Under the pieces are notes generated by a model, which was given only the letters and a program-made list of their open reading frames with translations, ran no database searches and was not told the DNA's origin. Shown piece after piece: positions 1 to 8,642 of a stretch of 64,000 nucleotides of DNA (its first letter is position 1; every line of letters begins with the position of its first letter). The DNA lies in assembly GCA_947495035.1 (NCBI GenBank), contig CANLXI010000022.1, positions 62,001 to 126,000 on the forward strand, read 5' to 3'. The translations under genes were made by a program, and so were the position numbers. The DNA is from an uncultured Granulosicoccus sp. (GTDB lineage: Bacteria > Pseudomonadota > Gammaproteobacteria > Granulosicoccales > Granulosicoccaceae).

Positions 1-172
1 CGGTACCGGAGCTGGGTTCCAGGTCGCCACCGAGAATCTTCATGAAGGTGGACTTGCCGCTGCCATTGGCTCCGATGAGACCGTAACGGTTACCTTCGCC
101 GAACTTGATGGAGACATTCTCGAACAGCGGTTTGGCGCCGAACTGGATGGTGAGGTTTGCAGTGGATATCAC
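1..172 (-). CDS. ybiT: ABC-F family ATPase, N-terminal fragment (YbiT-like)
   Basis: This is the first 57 codons of a minus-strand gene cut by the left window edge. The reading starts at a GTG (172-170) and gives an N-terminus followed by [25 protein letters not shown] (Walker A) and [11 protein letters not shown]. That series closely matches the start of E. coli YbiT, an ABC-F protein that acts on ribosomes rather than in transport. There is no membrane segment. The gene starts 29 nt after the MocR-type regulator gene on the same strand, so the two may be cotranscribed. The C-terminal ATPase domain and the linker are outside the window, so the ABC-F subgroup rests only on N-terminal similarity. 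Confidence 0.85.
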   Translation of the reverse strand, partial: MISTANLTIQFGAKPLFENVSIKFGEGNRYGLIGANGSGKSTFMKILGGDLEPSSGT

Positions 173-201
173 AGGTTTCGCCGAGGTTCAGTACAAACGC
201 G

Positions 202-1650
202 CTATTGTATCGGGTTTCGGGCGGGCCGTTGGCCCCGCGCCAATTCTCCCAGACGCGCGATGCCCCGGGCTATTTCGTCCGTGAACGGCTGACCGGCACA
301 CAGGCGCAGAAAATTGCGGAATTTCCCCGTACTGGAGAACAGGGCACCGGGGGTGATGCTGATGTTCTCGCTGATGGCATCGCGGTACAGCTGGTTGGCA
401 TCCATGCCGCGAGGCAGCTGAATCCAGAGCACGTAACCGCCGCTGGGCTCGCTGATACGGGTGCCGGGCGGAAAACTGGCGTGCACGGCGCGACGAGTCG
501 CCTGCAGTTGCGCCAGGCAGGCGCGGCGCAGACGGGTCAGATGCCGGTCGTAGCGACCATCGGCGAGAAACTCGGCCATGACCAGTTGGGTCAGCGTCGG
601 GGTGGCGGAGCTGCTGATCAGCTTCAGGTCCTTCAGTTCGGCCATATGACGGTCGGCCACAATCCAGCCCACGCGGTAACCAGGGGCTATGGTCTTGGAA
701 AAGCCACTGCAGGTCATGACCTGACCACTCTGGTCGAAGGCCTTGTAGGGCAGTGGTTTGTGCTGGCCCAGGTAGAGCTCGCCATAGATATCATCCTCGA
801 TCAGCGGGATGTTGCGCTCAGCCAGCATCTGCACGATCTGCTCGCGGGCTTCGCGCGGCACGACGCTGCCGGTGGGATTGTTGAAGGTACCCACCGAGAC
901 CACCGCAGCAACCGATTCGCGCTCGATGACCGCCGCCAGATCCGCCGGGCGCAGTCCGTCAACCGGGTCCGTGTCGATTTCCAGCGCCAGCATGCCCAGG
1001 CTTTCGATCATCTTCAGTACCGCAAAATAAGCGGGAGATTCGACGACGATGATATCGCCGGCGCGGGCCACGGCACGCAGACACAGCGACAGGGCCTCGG
1101 TGGCACCGGTGGTGATCAGCACCGATTCCACCGCCACCGGATGATCCAGATGAGCCGAGCGCCGGGCAATGGCGGTGCGCAGATCGAGCACGCCTTCGAT
1201 GGGGGCATAGTCCAGACCCTTGTCCGCATGCGAGGCGCAGACACGTTTCAGGGAGCGGCTCAATGCCTTGACCGGCAACAGCTCGGCCGCCGGGTTGGCG
1301 ATGGACAGGTTCAGGACACCGGGGGAACGCGCACTGTCGAGCACCTCGTTCATGTGTGCGCCGATCAGGACCTTGCGCGCTGCAGCCGTCGTGCTGGGCC
1401 AGCGCGGGGCGGTGCTGGCAGACGGTGCAGGTGCCTGCACATAGAAACCGGACTGTGGCCGGACCTTCAGCAGGCCGCTCTTCTCCAGCTCTTCGTAGGC
1501 TTGCATGACAGTGGCGACGCTGACGTTCAGCTGTTTGCCCAGTGCTCTGAGCGATGGTGCACGTGAGCCTGCCGGCAGAGTGCCGTCGTGAATCATGCTG
1601 GTGACGGTCTGGGCCACTTCCTCGTACAGAAACTGTCTGGCGTTGGTCAT
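202..1650 (-). CDS. MocR-type GntR regulator with aminotransferase-like domain
   Basis: The 482-residue protein has a GntR winged helix-turn-helix at about 5-72 (PSLRALGKQLNVSVATVMQAY) fused to a fold-type I aminotransferase domain. PLP-site landmarks are NNPTG (257-261), DDIY (286-289) and Lys319 in SGFSKTIAPGYRVGW, so PLP binding should be intact. MocR regulators use PLP or a PLP-amino acid adduct as effector and often control a divergent transporter. Here the divergent neighbour is a DMT exporter, with a 12-bp palindrome in the shared promoter region. The effector is unknown. Family assignment is firm; the regulatory target is inferred from position. Confidence 0.93.
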   Translation of the reverse strand: MTNARQFLYEEVAQTVTSMIHDGTLPAGSRAPSLRALGKQLNVSVATVMQAYEELEKSGLLKVRPQSGFYVQAPAPSASTAPRWPSTTAAARKVLIGAHMNEVLDSARSPGVLNLSIANPAAELLPVKALSRSLKRVCASHADKGLDYAPIEGVLDLRTAIARRSAHLDHPVAVESVLITTGATEALSLCLRAVARAGDIIVVESPAYFAVLKMIESLGMLALEIDTDPVDGLRPADLAAVIERESVAAVVSVGTFNNPTGSVVPREAREQIVQMLAERNIPLIEDDIYGELYLGQHKPLPYKAFDQSGQVMTCSGFSKTIAPGYRVGWIVADRHMAELKDLKLISSSATPTLTQLVMAEFLADGRYDRHLTRLRRACLAQLQATRRAVHASFPPGTRISEPSGGYVLWIQLPRGMDANQLYRDAISENISITPGALFSSTGKFRNFLRLCAGQPFTDEIARGIARLGELARGQRPARNPIQ

Positions 1651-1674
1651 GCTCTGCTCAACTGTTATGGTTGT

Positions 1675-1686
1675 ATTTCCGGAAAT
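1675..1686. promoter_or_regulatory. Perfect 12-bp palindrome in MocR/DMT divergent promoter region
   Basis: ATTTCCGGAAAT is a perfect palindrome lying between the MocR start (1650) and the DMT transporter start (1723). Its position suits an operator for the MocR-type regulator. MocR proteins usually bind paired half-sites, so one short palindrome may be only part of the site. No binding evidence exists here. Confidence 0.4.
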
Positions 1687-1722
1687 GTGTATCTGTTATT
1701 GTTGGCTTGCATCATCCACGCT

Positions 1723-2685
1723 ATGGCTTCCGTTGTCCACACCACAAGCAGCCGGTCCACCGCCATGCAAGGTTCCATCTTCTATCTGCTGACCGTTCTC
1801 ATCTGGGGCTCCACCTGGTTTGCCATCAAGTTCCAGCTGGGTGTGGTGCACGAGTCGGTATCGCTCGCCTATCGCTTCGGACTGGCAGCACTGCTGTTGC
1901 TGGTCTGGTGTCAGTTGCGGGGTGTTCGCATGCGCTTCGAGCCGCGGGAGCATCTGGCCATGGCGGCGCAGGGTGCCTGTCTGTTCAGTACCAATTACCT
2001 GCTGTTCTACTGGTGTACCGGTCTGATCACGTCGGGGCTGGTGGCCATCATCTTCTCCACGGTCATCGTCATGAACATCGTCAATGGCGCCATCTTTCTC
2101 GGTCGCCGGGTACAGCCCGTGGTGTTGCTGGGTGCATTGATCGGTCTGCTGGGCATCACGCTGGTTTTCTGGCACGAGATTGCCGCCTCCCGGGCGCAGT
2201 CTGCGGCGGCCGGTGGAGATGTGCTGGCCGGACTGGGGATCGGTCTGGTGGCCACCTTCTCGGCCTCTCTCGGCAATATACTCTCTGCCCGCAATCAGGC
2301 GAAGAATCTGCCGGTGCTGCAGACCAACGCCTTCGGCATGGCCTACGGTGCCTTGCTGATGGTGGTGTACGCCCTGGTGACGCGGCAGAGTTTCGACTTC
2401 GAATGGTCTCTGCCCTACGTCAGTTCCCTGCTGTATCTGAGTGTCTTCGGCTCGATCATCGCTTTCGGCGCCTATCTGACGCTGGTTGGCAGGATCGGTG
2501 CCGATCGCGCCGCCTATGCCACGGTACTGTTTCCGCTGGTGGCATTGATCATCAGCAGTCTGTTCGAAGGCTATGAATGGACACCGGCGGCGCTGGGCGG
2601 CATCGTGCTGGTGCTGCTGGGCAATGTGCTGGTGGTCGGCAATGGGCTCGGCGCTCGCTGGCGACGTCGCGTGGCAGTGGCATGA
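1723..2685 (+). CDS. DMT-superfamily EamA transporter
   Basis: The ATG at 1723 gives 320 residues; a second ATG at 1765 begins right at the first membrane helix. Two EamA repeats make about ten hydrophobic segments, with the family signature LIWGSTWFAIK near the N-terminus and a second repeat from about residue 170. EamA proteins of this size usually export amino acids or other small metabolites. The gene is divergent from a MocR regulator and 78 nt upstream of a PatB/MalY-type lyase, suggesting export of an amino acid or sulfur compound. The substrate cannot be read from the sequence. The open frame extends upstream to 1588 into the MocR gene, but that part is not membrane-protein-like. Confidence 0.9.
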   Translation: MASVVHTTSSRSTAMQGSIFYLLTVLIWGSTWFAIKFQLGVVHESVSLAYRFGLAALLLLVWCQLRGVRMRFEPREHLAMAAQGACLFSTNYLLFYWCTGLITSGLVAIIFSTVIVMNIVNGAIFLGRRVQPVVLLGALIGLLGITLVFWHEIAASRAQSAAAGGDVLAGLGIGLVATFSASLGNILSARNQAKNLPVLQTNAFGMAYGALLMVVYALVTRQSFDFEWSLPYVSSLLYLSVFGSIIAFGAYLTLVGRIGADRAAYATVLFPLVALIISSLFEGYEWTPAALGGIVLVLLGNVLVVGNGLGARWRRRVAVA

Positions 2686-2763
2686 AGCGCACCGGGGCTT
2701 GTGCCGAACGAGCCGAGCGGCTAACTTTCAGCAGTGAATTGAACCGGACGTAACTGGAGACAC

Positions 2764-3936
2764 ATGATCGATTTCGACAAGTTGGTGGCACGCACAGGTA
2801 CGGCGAGCCTGAAATGGGATCGCTACAAGGGGCGTGACATCCTGCCCTTCTGGGTGGCAGACATGGATTTCGAAGTGGCCCCGCCGATTCAGCAGGCACT
2901 CGAAGAGCGGCTGCAGCACCCGGTCTACGGATATACCGTGCCGCCTGAGGGCATGGCCGATGCGGTGATTGCCCATTTGCAGAACGAGCACGACTGGCAG
3001 GTCGATCCCGACTGGATTGTCTGGCTGCCGGGTGTGGTGCCGGGACTGGCCGTCTGTTGTCGCGCCTTCTGTCCCGATGGTGACGAGATCGTGGTCAATC
3101 CGCCGATCTATCACCATTTCTATGACTCTCACGACCTGGAACGACAGAGCGTCGTCAGAGTGCCGCTGCACAAGGTGGACGGTCGCTGGACCTACGACAT
3201 GCCGGCAATGGAAGCGGCCTTCAACGACAAGACTCGTCTGATGATGATGTGCTCGCCCCACAACCCGACAGGCACGGTTTTCACCCGGGAAGAGCTCAAT
3301 GCGCTGGCAGATCTGTGCCGTCGGCATGATGTGATCATGGTCTCCGATGAAATCCATTCGGATCTGGTGATCGACCCCGGCGCGAGGCACTACCCGACAG
3401 CCAAGGCCTGTCCGTCCATGGCAGATGCAATGGTGACGCTCATGAGTGGTAGCAAGACATGGAACATCGCGGGGCTGAACTGCTCGTTTGCCATCATCAG
3501 CAATCCGACGTTGCGTGAACGCTTCAGAAGCGTCAGTCAGTCCATCGTCTCACCTGTCCCGCCCTTGGCATATACGGCGACCCTGGCAGCCTATCGCGAT
3601 GGGGGGCCCTGGCGTCAGGAACTGCTGGACTACCTGGCCGGGAATTTCGACTGCATCCGTTCAGATCTGGCCGAGGTGCAGGGGCTGACGGTGGAACCCA
3701 TTCAGGCCACCTATCTGGCCTGGATCGATGCGACTGGTCTGGGGCTGGAAGACACCCAGGGGTTTTTCGAAGAACACGGTGTCGGCCTGTCCGGCGGTGA
3801 GCAGTTCGGTCAGTCGCAGTACTTGCGCATGAACTTCGCCTGTCCGCGAGAGAGCTTGCGGGCAGGTCTTGATCGCATGAAAGCAGCCGTGGCATCGCTG
3901 TCACGGGAACCGAGGAGAAGTTCAGGCGCCCTGTAG
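2764..3936 (+). CDS. PatB/MalY family PLP-dependent C-S lyase
   Basis: This 390-residue fold-type I PLP enzyme has a PatB/MalY-like N-terminus (FDKLVARTGTASLKWDRY) and the motif LPFWVADMDF. PLP contacts include SPHNPTG (about 164-170), SDEIHSDLV and Lys231 in SGSKTWNIAGLN. Family members cleave C-S bonds in cystathionine, cysteine and cysteine conjugates, releasing pyruvate and ammonia; some are regulators (MalY). The length is typical. The gene follows the DMT transporter on the same strand and may share its transcript. Its 3' end overlaps the convergent Nudix gene by 15 bp. Cystathionine beta-lyase versus cysteine-conjugate lyase cannot be decided here. Confidence 0.92.
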   Translation: MIDFDKLVARTGTASLKWDRYKGRDILPFWVADMDFEVAPPIQQALEERLQHPVYGYTVPPEGMADAVIAHLQNEHDWQVDPDWIVWLPGVVPGLAVCCRAFCPDGDEIVVNPPIYHHFYDSHDLERQSVVRVPLHKVDGRWTYDMPAMEAAFNDKTRLMMMCSPHNPTGTVFTREELNALADLCRRHDVIMVSDEIHSDLVIDPGARHYPTAKACPSMADAMVTLMSGSKTWNIAGLNCSFAIISNPTLRERFRSVSQSIVSPVPPLAYTATLAAYRDGGPWRQELLDYLAGNFDCIRSDLAEVQGLTVEPIQATYLAWIDATGLGLEDTQGFFEEHGVGLSGGEQFGQSQYLRMNFACPRESLRAGLDRMKAAVASLSREPRRSSGAL

Positions 3937-4554
3937 CGGCAGCAGCAGCTGACCCTCGTCAACGGCCTTCAGGAAATTGAGCGTCATACGCGCCGTGGCA
4001 CCCCAGAGGGTCTCGCCGTCGAATTCGTTGTAGACGACGATCGGATGCAAGCGCGCACTGTGCGGGTCCATCTCGGAGCGGGCCCGCATCGTGAAGTTGC
4101 CGGTATCGCGCAGCCAGTCGAGCGGTATCATGAATGCGCGGGCCACTTCTGATTTCTGCAGGTTCAGCGGGGTCGGCCAGTTCATGATGCCGATGACGGG
4201 TGTGACCTGGTAGTGACTGATGGTGACGTAGGGATTGATGCGTCCGAGCACGTTGATGTCAGTGGCATGCACACCGATTTCCTCGCGCGTTTCACGCAGG
4301 GCGGCCGCCTCGTGACTGGCATCAGTGGGCTCCATTCTGCCTCCGGGGAAAGCCACCTGACCGCTGTGACGGTCCCGCTCGTTACTGGCCCGACGAATGA
4401 ACAGAACCTGCCATTGCTGTTGATGATGAACCAGCGGGATCAGGACTGCGGCCTGGCGGAACGGGTTGGACGTGTTCGGCGCAGGAAGGTCGGAATCCTG
4501 ATGCATCGCAGCATCATCATGCGGTACCACTTGAGTCAGTTTGTCATGCATCAC
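3922..4554 (-). CDS. CoA-type Nudix hydrolase (NudL-like)
   Basis: The 210-residue protein carries a Nudix box at about 71-94, reading GGRMEPTD then ALRETREEIG. The spacing and the Asp in GGRMEPTD fit the CoA-pyrophosphatase subgroup rather than MutT. The sequence before it, HSGQVAFPGG, is also typical of that subgroup. The likely reaction is hydrolysis of CoA or oxidised CoA to phosphopantetheine and 3',5'-ADP in the cytosol. The gene converges on and overlaps the PatB-like gene by 15 bp. The start is the ATG at 4554; a second in-frame ATG follows immediately. Confidence 0.87.
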   Translation of the reverse strand: MMHDKLTQVVPHDDAAMHQDSDLPAPNTSNPFRQAAVLIPLVHHQQQWQVLFIRRASNERDRHSGQVAFPGGRMEPTDASHEAAALRETREEIGVHATDINVLGRINPYVTISHYQVTPVIGIMNWPTPLNLQKSEVARAFMIPLDWLRDTGNFTMRARSEMDPHSARLHPIVVYNEFDGETLWGATARMTLNFLKAVDEGQLLLPLQGA

Positions 4555-4713
4555 CTGAGTATAGTGTGCTGCCGCTGCTTATCGTTCCCTGGCATTTCAT
4601 CTTGCCAGAAGTGTGTGACTCGCGCGTCACATTCCTGATTTTCTGAAGCCCCGACTAACCCGCTGGCGAGCGGAATACGGTTCCATCCGCAGTGTGAAGT
4701 CCGTACTGCCTGC

Positions 4714-4992
4714 ATGGCGCGGATATTGTTATTGATTCTGCATTCCGGGAATCCGGTGAACCCTGGCGGCAATGCTACGCCGTTGTTTGCCGTGGGCGGA
4801 TGGGACGGAGCGAGCCCTGTCTTGCAGCAGGCCGATGTCCCGCTTCTTCCCGATCCTGTTGCCATTGACGGAGTCGACTTGCATGCAACGTTCGGAGCCC
4901 TGGCGGGCACCATGAATTCGCTGACGGACAAGCTGTCGTCCATGGAAGGCGACTGGCGGGCTGTGGGGATCGGCAATGGCCTGTCTCGCTAG
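4714..4992 (+). CDS. Possible small hypothetical protein (92 aa)
   Basis: An open frame begins with a hydrophobic stretch (ARILLLILH) and ends 17 nt inside the start of the next gene, an arrangement compatible with translational coupling. The protein has no cysteine and no motif I recognise. There is no clear Shine-Dalgarno before the ATG at 4714. The frame may instead be the open leader of the DUF481 gene. Without it, 4555-4975 holds no recognisable feature. Confidence 0.3.
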   Translation: MARILLLILHSGNPVNPGGNATPLFAVGGWDGASPVLQQADVPLLPDPVAIDGVDLHATFGALAGTMNSLTDKLSSMEGDWRAVGIGNGLSR

Positions 4993-5812
4993 ACGCGTCG
5001 CCCGTGCGGCGTGGTGTCTCTGTCTGTGGCTTGCCGGCGGTACATCGGCACTGTCCGCGTATGAGGTTCCCAGGAATCTGGAACAGGGCTGGGATGCACA
5101 GGTACAGTTCGGTGCCCTCGCCACGTTCGGTGTCAAGGACACCAGTGCCATATCGGCGCGTACCGATGTCACTTTTCGCGGTGAGCACTTCGAGCACGAA
5201 TTGGTCGCCAAGCTGTATCGCAGTTCCAGTGTCACCCATGTGATCCGTCTGGACGCCTCCGGCAAGGAAGTGGTGAACCATCAGGGGGTGCCTTTGACAG
5301 AGCGGGTAAAGAGTACGACCAGTGATCGTCGTTTCCTGAGCGTGCAGCCTCGCTTCTTCTTCACCTCACGCCATTATCTGTTCGCACTGGCCGACATCGA
5401 TATCAATGAACCGGACGGTGTGCGTTCCTCCACCTTGCGAGTTGGCGGTGTGGGTTACAAGCTGTGGAAGAGTCGAGGTCATTACTCGAGCGCCGCCGTC
5501 GGTGTCGGGAGTCGCCGCTTCGAGCCGGTGACCGGGGAAGCCGAGGAAGAGTCGGTGGGCTATGTGGGTCTGCGTCTGAAGCGCTACTTGAGCGAGACGG
5601 TATCTCTGGCACTCTCTCTGGACTCCGACTTCGGCGGTGAGGAAAGTTTCTCCGAAGCCGAAGCATCGCTGTCCTGGCGGGTACGTGGTCCGGTGGCCAT
5701 CAAGTTCAAATACGGTGCCAGCGTCGACAGCCGGGTGGTGAATCCCTGGAATACCTTCGATGACGGTGTCGAGGCTGCCATGAGCGTCAATCTGGAAGTC
5801 GAAGTCTTCTGA
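4976..5812 (+). CDS. DUF481-like outer membrane protein
   Basis: The 278-residue protein has an N-terminal signal peptide (basic start, then ARAAWCLCLWLAGGTSALSA, cleavage near 27-30). The rest alternates in beta strands typical of a small barrel: YLFALADIDIN, GGVGYKLWKSRGHYSSAAVGVGS and VGYVGLRLKRYLSETVSLALSL. This pattern resembles the DUF481/YdiY family of outer-membrane proteins. The ATG at 4976 is preceded by GGGGA at good spacing and overlaps the end of the upstream small frame. No enzymatic motif is visible. The assignment rests on strand pattern and overall resemblance. Confidence 0.75.
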   Translation: MACLARRVARAAWCLCLWLAGGTSALSAYEVPRNLEQGWDAQVQFGALATFGVKDTSAISARTDVTFRGEHFEHELVAKLYRSSSVTHVIRLDASGKEVVNHQGVPLTERVKSTTSDRRFLSVQPRFFFTSRHYLFALADIDINEPDGVRSSTLRVGGVGYKLWKSRGHYSSAAVGVGSRRFEPVTGEAEEESVGYVGLRLKRYLSETVSLALSLDSDFGGEESFSEAEASLSWRVRGPVAIKFKYGASVDSRVVNPWNTFDDGVEAAMSVNLEVEVF

Positions 5813-5815
5813 GGT

Positions 5816-6058
5816 TCAGCTGTGCCTAAGTAGAGCATCCAGCTGATCCACGGCCGGGGCCCACATGGCGTCCTGGGCAATGGCCTCCTGCAGGAAAATC
5901 GACTGAGAGGTATTCCAGAACGGCGCTTCCTCGAGTCTCACTGCTGAGGGGAGCGGTCCATGCTCTTCCACGAAGCGTTGCAGAGCGGCATCATCCGAGG
6001 GCAATCCCAGTTGTTCCATCAGGGTTTCCAGGGTAGCGGTGGTGGTGTGTGTGTCCAT
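5816..6058 (-). CDS. DUF2789 family protein
   Basis: Using the ATG at 6058, this is an 80-residue acidic protein beginning MDTHTTTATLETLMEQLGL. The order LMEQLGLPSDDAALQRFVEEH, then HGPLP, then PFWNTSQSIFLQEA matches DUF2789, a small family of unknown function common in gammaproteobacteria. The open frame extends to 6124, but the extra residues are basic and unlike the family. The gene ends 3 nt past the convergent DUF481-like gene. It probably has its own promoter in 6059-6205. Confidence 0.82.
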   Translation of the reverse strand: MDTHTTTATLETLMEQLGLPSDDAALQRFVEEHGPLPSAVRLEEAPFWNTSQSIFLQEAIAQDAMWAPAVDQLDALLRHS

Positions 6059-6247
6059 GGTCTTGCGTGTCCTGATTCGACAGATGGACCATACCAATAG
6101 CACTGGCAGGGCCGGGTGGCGCATCAGGAGTCGGCTTTGCAGGATTTACACGGTACTGGCCGACTCTCGCTCGGCTCAATCGGAGCGAGCGGATGCCGTT
6201 AACAAGTGTTGAATACATCGAACACTGTGGGCTGGTATCGATTCTCC

Positions 6248-8503
6248 ATGAACTTGCGCAGGAACCAGACAGGCGGCACCATTGTGGTGCTGACGGATGA
6301 GTATGTCGATTACCGCAAGGATCTGGTCGATACGATCTCCGGTATCGTGTCGCAATCCGGCTATGGCACCTTGTGTATCGCCGGACAGCAGATGGGTAAC
6401 TCATCGGTATGCAATTCCATCTATTGTCTGGCCACCGAGATCGATGTGGTTGGCATCATCTGCCTGACCGGTACGCTGGGCCAGAAACTGTCGAACGATG
6501 AACTGGCAACTTTCATCAATCGGTTCAAGGTGCCGGTACTCAGTCTGGGTCTGCCGATCGAAGGCGTCGACAGTGTCTTTGTCAATGACTGCGATGGCAT
6601 GATCGGCCTGATGCAGCATCTGCTGAAAAACCGCGACTGTTCACGTCTGGCTTTCATTCGCGGTTTCCCGGGCGATCCCTATTCGTTGCGCCGTGAAAGT
6701 ATCTTTCGCAGGGTATTGGAGGAGAACGGGCATCGCGTCGATGAAGATCTGTTCGTGGAAGGCAACTACGACGCGTTCAGGACCTACGGTGCCGTGACAT
6801 CCCTGTTGAAGCGTCGTCAGGATGTGGATACCTTCGTTGCCGCCAATGACATCATGGCGCTCAGTGCCGCCCGTGCTGTCAAGGTTGCCGGCTATTCGAT
6901 TCCCGATGACATTGCCATAACCGGCTTTGACGATACCTCTGAGGCAACGCGCAATTCTCCACCCATCAGTACCGTCAGACAGCCATTCGACAGCATGGCC
7001 TCCCTGAGCGTCAATCGCCTGCTGCAACGCATAGCGGGAGAGTGCGGTAGCGAGGCGCCGGATGATGCCGGGAAGAGCGACTGCTACCAGGTCTGTGTGG
7101 ATTGCGAATTCATTCCCAGGGCGTCGACGCATTCACGCCCCGGGCATGATGAAACGCTGTCGATAGGCGATACGGCATCGATCTCTCGGTGGCTGCATGC
7201 CGCGATGTCAGGCCTGAGCACGCCGGATACGCTCGATCTGGAAGTACTCTCCTCGGCGCTGTGGCAGAGCATGACCACCGACTGTTCGGCGGCGGCCGAG
7301 TGCATGCAGGATATGCTGGATCGCAGCGCCAGCTTCAAGAACATTCACTGGTGGGTGAATCTGTGTGATCGCATCGAGTCGCTGACGGTGGCGATGCTTG
7401 GCCAGGGGTTCACGCCAGAGGCCAGCGTTCGCATACTTCTCGCCCTGTCACGTATTCGCGAGCGCATGTGGGCCTTCAATGTCGAACACGATTATCACAT
7501 GCGGCGACATCAGGGTTTGCGTGCTGCCATGCAACTGCGCATGAGTTCCTGTTCGGATCAGGATGGGCTGTTGCAGACCATGACCTGGTGGCTGCAGGCG
7601 ATGGAGCCGCGGCGCAGCTATCTGGTGAAATACGACAAGGCTGGAGAGCGTCCTGATGAAAATGCAAGTCTGCTGCATCAGTATCAGGATGGTCAGGTAT
7701 TCCAGCCGGAGGAGAAGTCCTTTCCCACCCGGCAGTTGCTGCCCGATCATCTGCTGGATGAGCTGCGTACCGGTGAGCTGGTTCTCAATCCGATCCATGC
7801 CGGCGGGCTGCAATTCGGGTATCTGCTGATGGATCCTGTCGGTTTCGAACAGCTGGACCTGCATAGTGCGGCGCACAGTATCGGCAATGCCATGCGCACA
7901 CATTTTCACATCGGCAAGCTCGAGTATCAGGCCGACAGCCTGCAGGCAGCCAATCAGCGATTGCTGAAGCTGGCGCATTACGACACGCTGACGGATCTGC
8001 CGAACCGCAGCAGCTTTCAGGAAGCGCTCGGCAGGCGCTGTCAGAACGGTGAATCTCTGATTCTGATGTACATGGATCTGGACGGCTTCAAGGCGGTCAA
8101 TGACAGTGCCGGACATGATGCCGGGGACCAGTTGCTCAGGCAGGTGGCTGACCGTTTGCGCGAATGTGTATCCGAGCTGCTGGACGAGCGTGCCTGTCTG
8201 GCGCGCCTCGGCGGCGATGAGTTCACGCTGATTGCCAGCGGACACTTCACCCTGTCGGGCATTTCGGCCATTGCCAACCGTTTGCGCCAGTCGCTGTCGA
8301 TGCCGTATCTGATCGATGATCTGACGCACTGCATTTCCGTGAGCATCGGTTGCGCGCGCTTTCCAGAGGATGCCGACTCGTCCACCCTGTTGATCAAGAA
8401 TGCCGATGCGGCGATGTACGATGCCAAGCTTCAGGGCAAGAATGCATTTTCGGTTTTCCCCCTGAGCGAGTCGGCCAGTCTGCCCAGAGTCAGGCAGGCC
8501 TGA
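6248..8503 (+). CDS. Cytosolic diguanylate cyclase with LacI-like sensor domain
   Basis: The protein is about 751 residues from the ATG at 6248; a GTG at 6206 would add 14. Residues about 8-290 resemble the ligand-binding core of LacI-family regulators (GGTIVVLTDEY, then FVAANDIMALSAARAVKVAGYSIPDDIAITGFDD). No helix-turn-helix precedes it, and there is no signal peptide or membrane segment. A middle region of about 270 residues, possibly GAF-like at its end, leads to a GGDEF domain. The domain has LTDLPNRSSF, MDLDGFKAVND and an exact GGDEF near 655-659, so cyclase activity is expected. The positions that would form the RxxD inhibitory site are not conserved. Predicted role: c-di-GMP synthesis in response to a small cytosolic ligand, perhaps a sugar. 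Confidence 0.88.
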   Translation: MNLRRNQTGGTIVVLTDEYVDYRKDLVDTISGIVSQSGYGTLCIAGQQMGNSSVCNSIYCLATEIDVVGIICLTGTLGQKLSNDELATFINRFKVPVLSLGLPIEGVDSVFVNDCDGMIGLMQHLLKNRDCSRLAFIRGFPGDPYSLRRESIFRRVLEENGHRVDEDLFVEGNYDAFRTYGAVTSLLKRRQDVDTFVAANDIMALSAARAVKVAGYSIPDDIAITGFDDTSEATRNSPPISTVRQPFDSMASLSVNRLLQRIAGECGSEAPDDAGKSDCYQVCVDCEFIPRASTHSRPGHDETLSIGDTASISRWLHAAMSGLSTPDTLDLEVLSSALWQSMTTDCSAAAECMQDMLDRSASFKNIHWWVNLCDRIESLTVAMLGQGFTPEASVRILLALSRIRERMWAFNVEHDYHMRRHQGLRAAMQLRMSSCSDQDGLLQTMTWWLQAMEPRRSYLVKYDKAGERPDENASLLHQYQDGQVFQPEEKSFPTRQLLPDHLLDELRTGELVLNPIHAGGLQFGYLLMDPVGFEQLDLHSAAHSIGNAMRTHFHIGKLEYQADSLQAANQRLLKLAHYDTLTDLPNRSSFQEALGRRCQNGESLILMYMDLDGFKAVNDSAGHDAGDQLLRQVADRLRECVSELLDERACLARLGGDEFTLIASGHFTLSGISAIANRLRQSLSMPYLIDDLTHCISVSIGCARFPEDADSSTLLIKNADAAMYDAKLQGKNAFSVFPLSESASLPRVRQA

Positions 8504-8642
8504 TGGGTACAGCCTTGCGGGCATTGCCGTTCGTGAAGCCGCCTGACAGGTGATTTGAAAACACATTTTCAGAAGACGTCACGGTGCTGGAATACTAGTC
8601 TGGGTTCAACGATACTCGGAGCCAGAGCAGGGGAACAGAACC

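Noticed and set aside
157-1566. Long forward frame opposite the MocR gene
   Set aside because: It is antisense to a well-supported gene and has no domain features.
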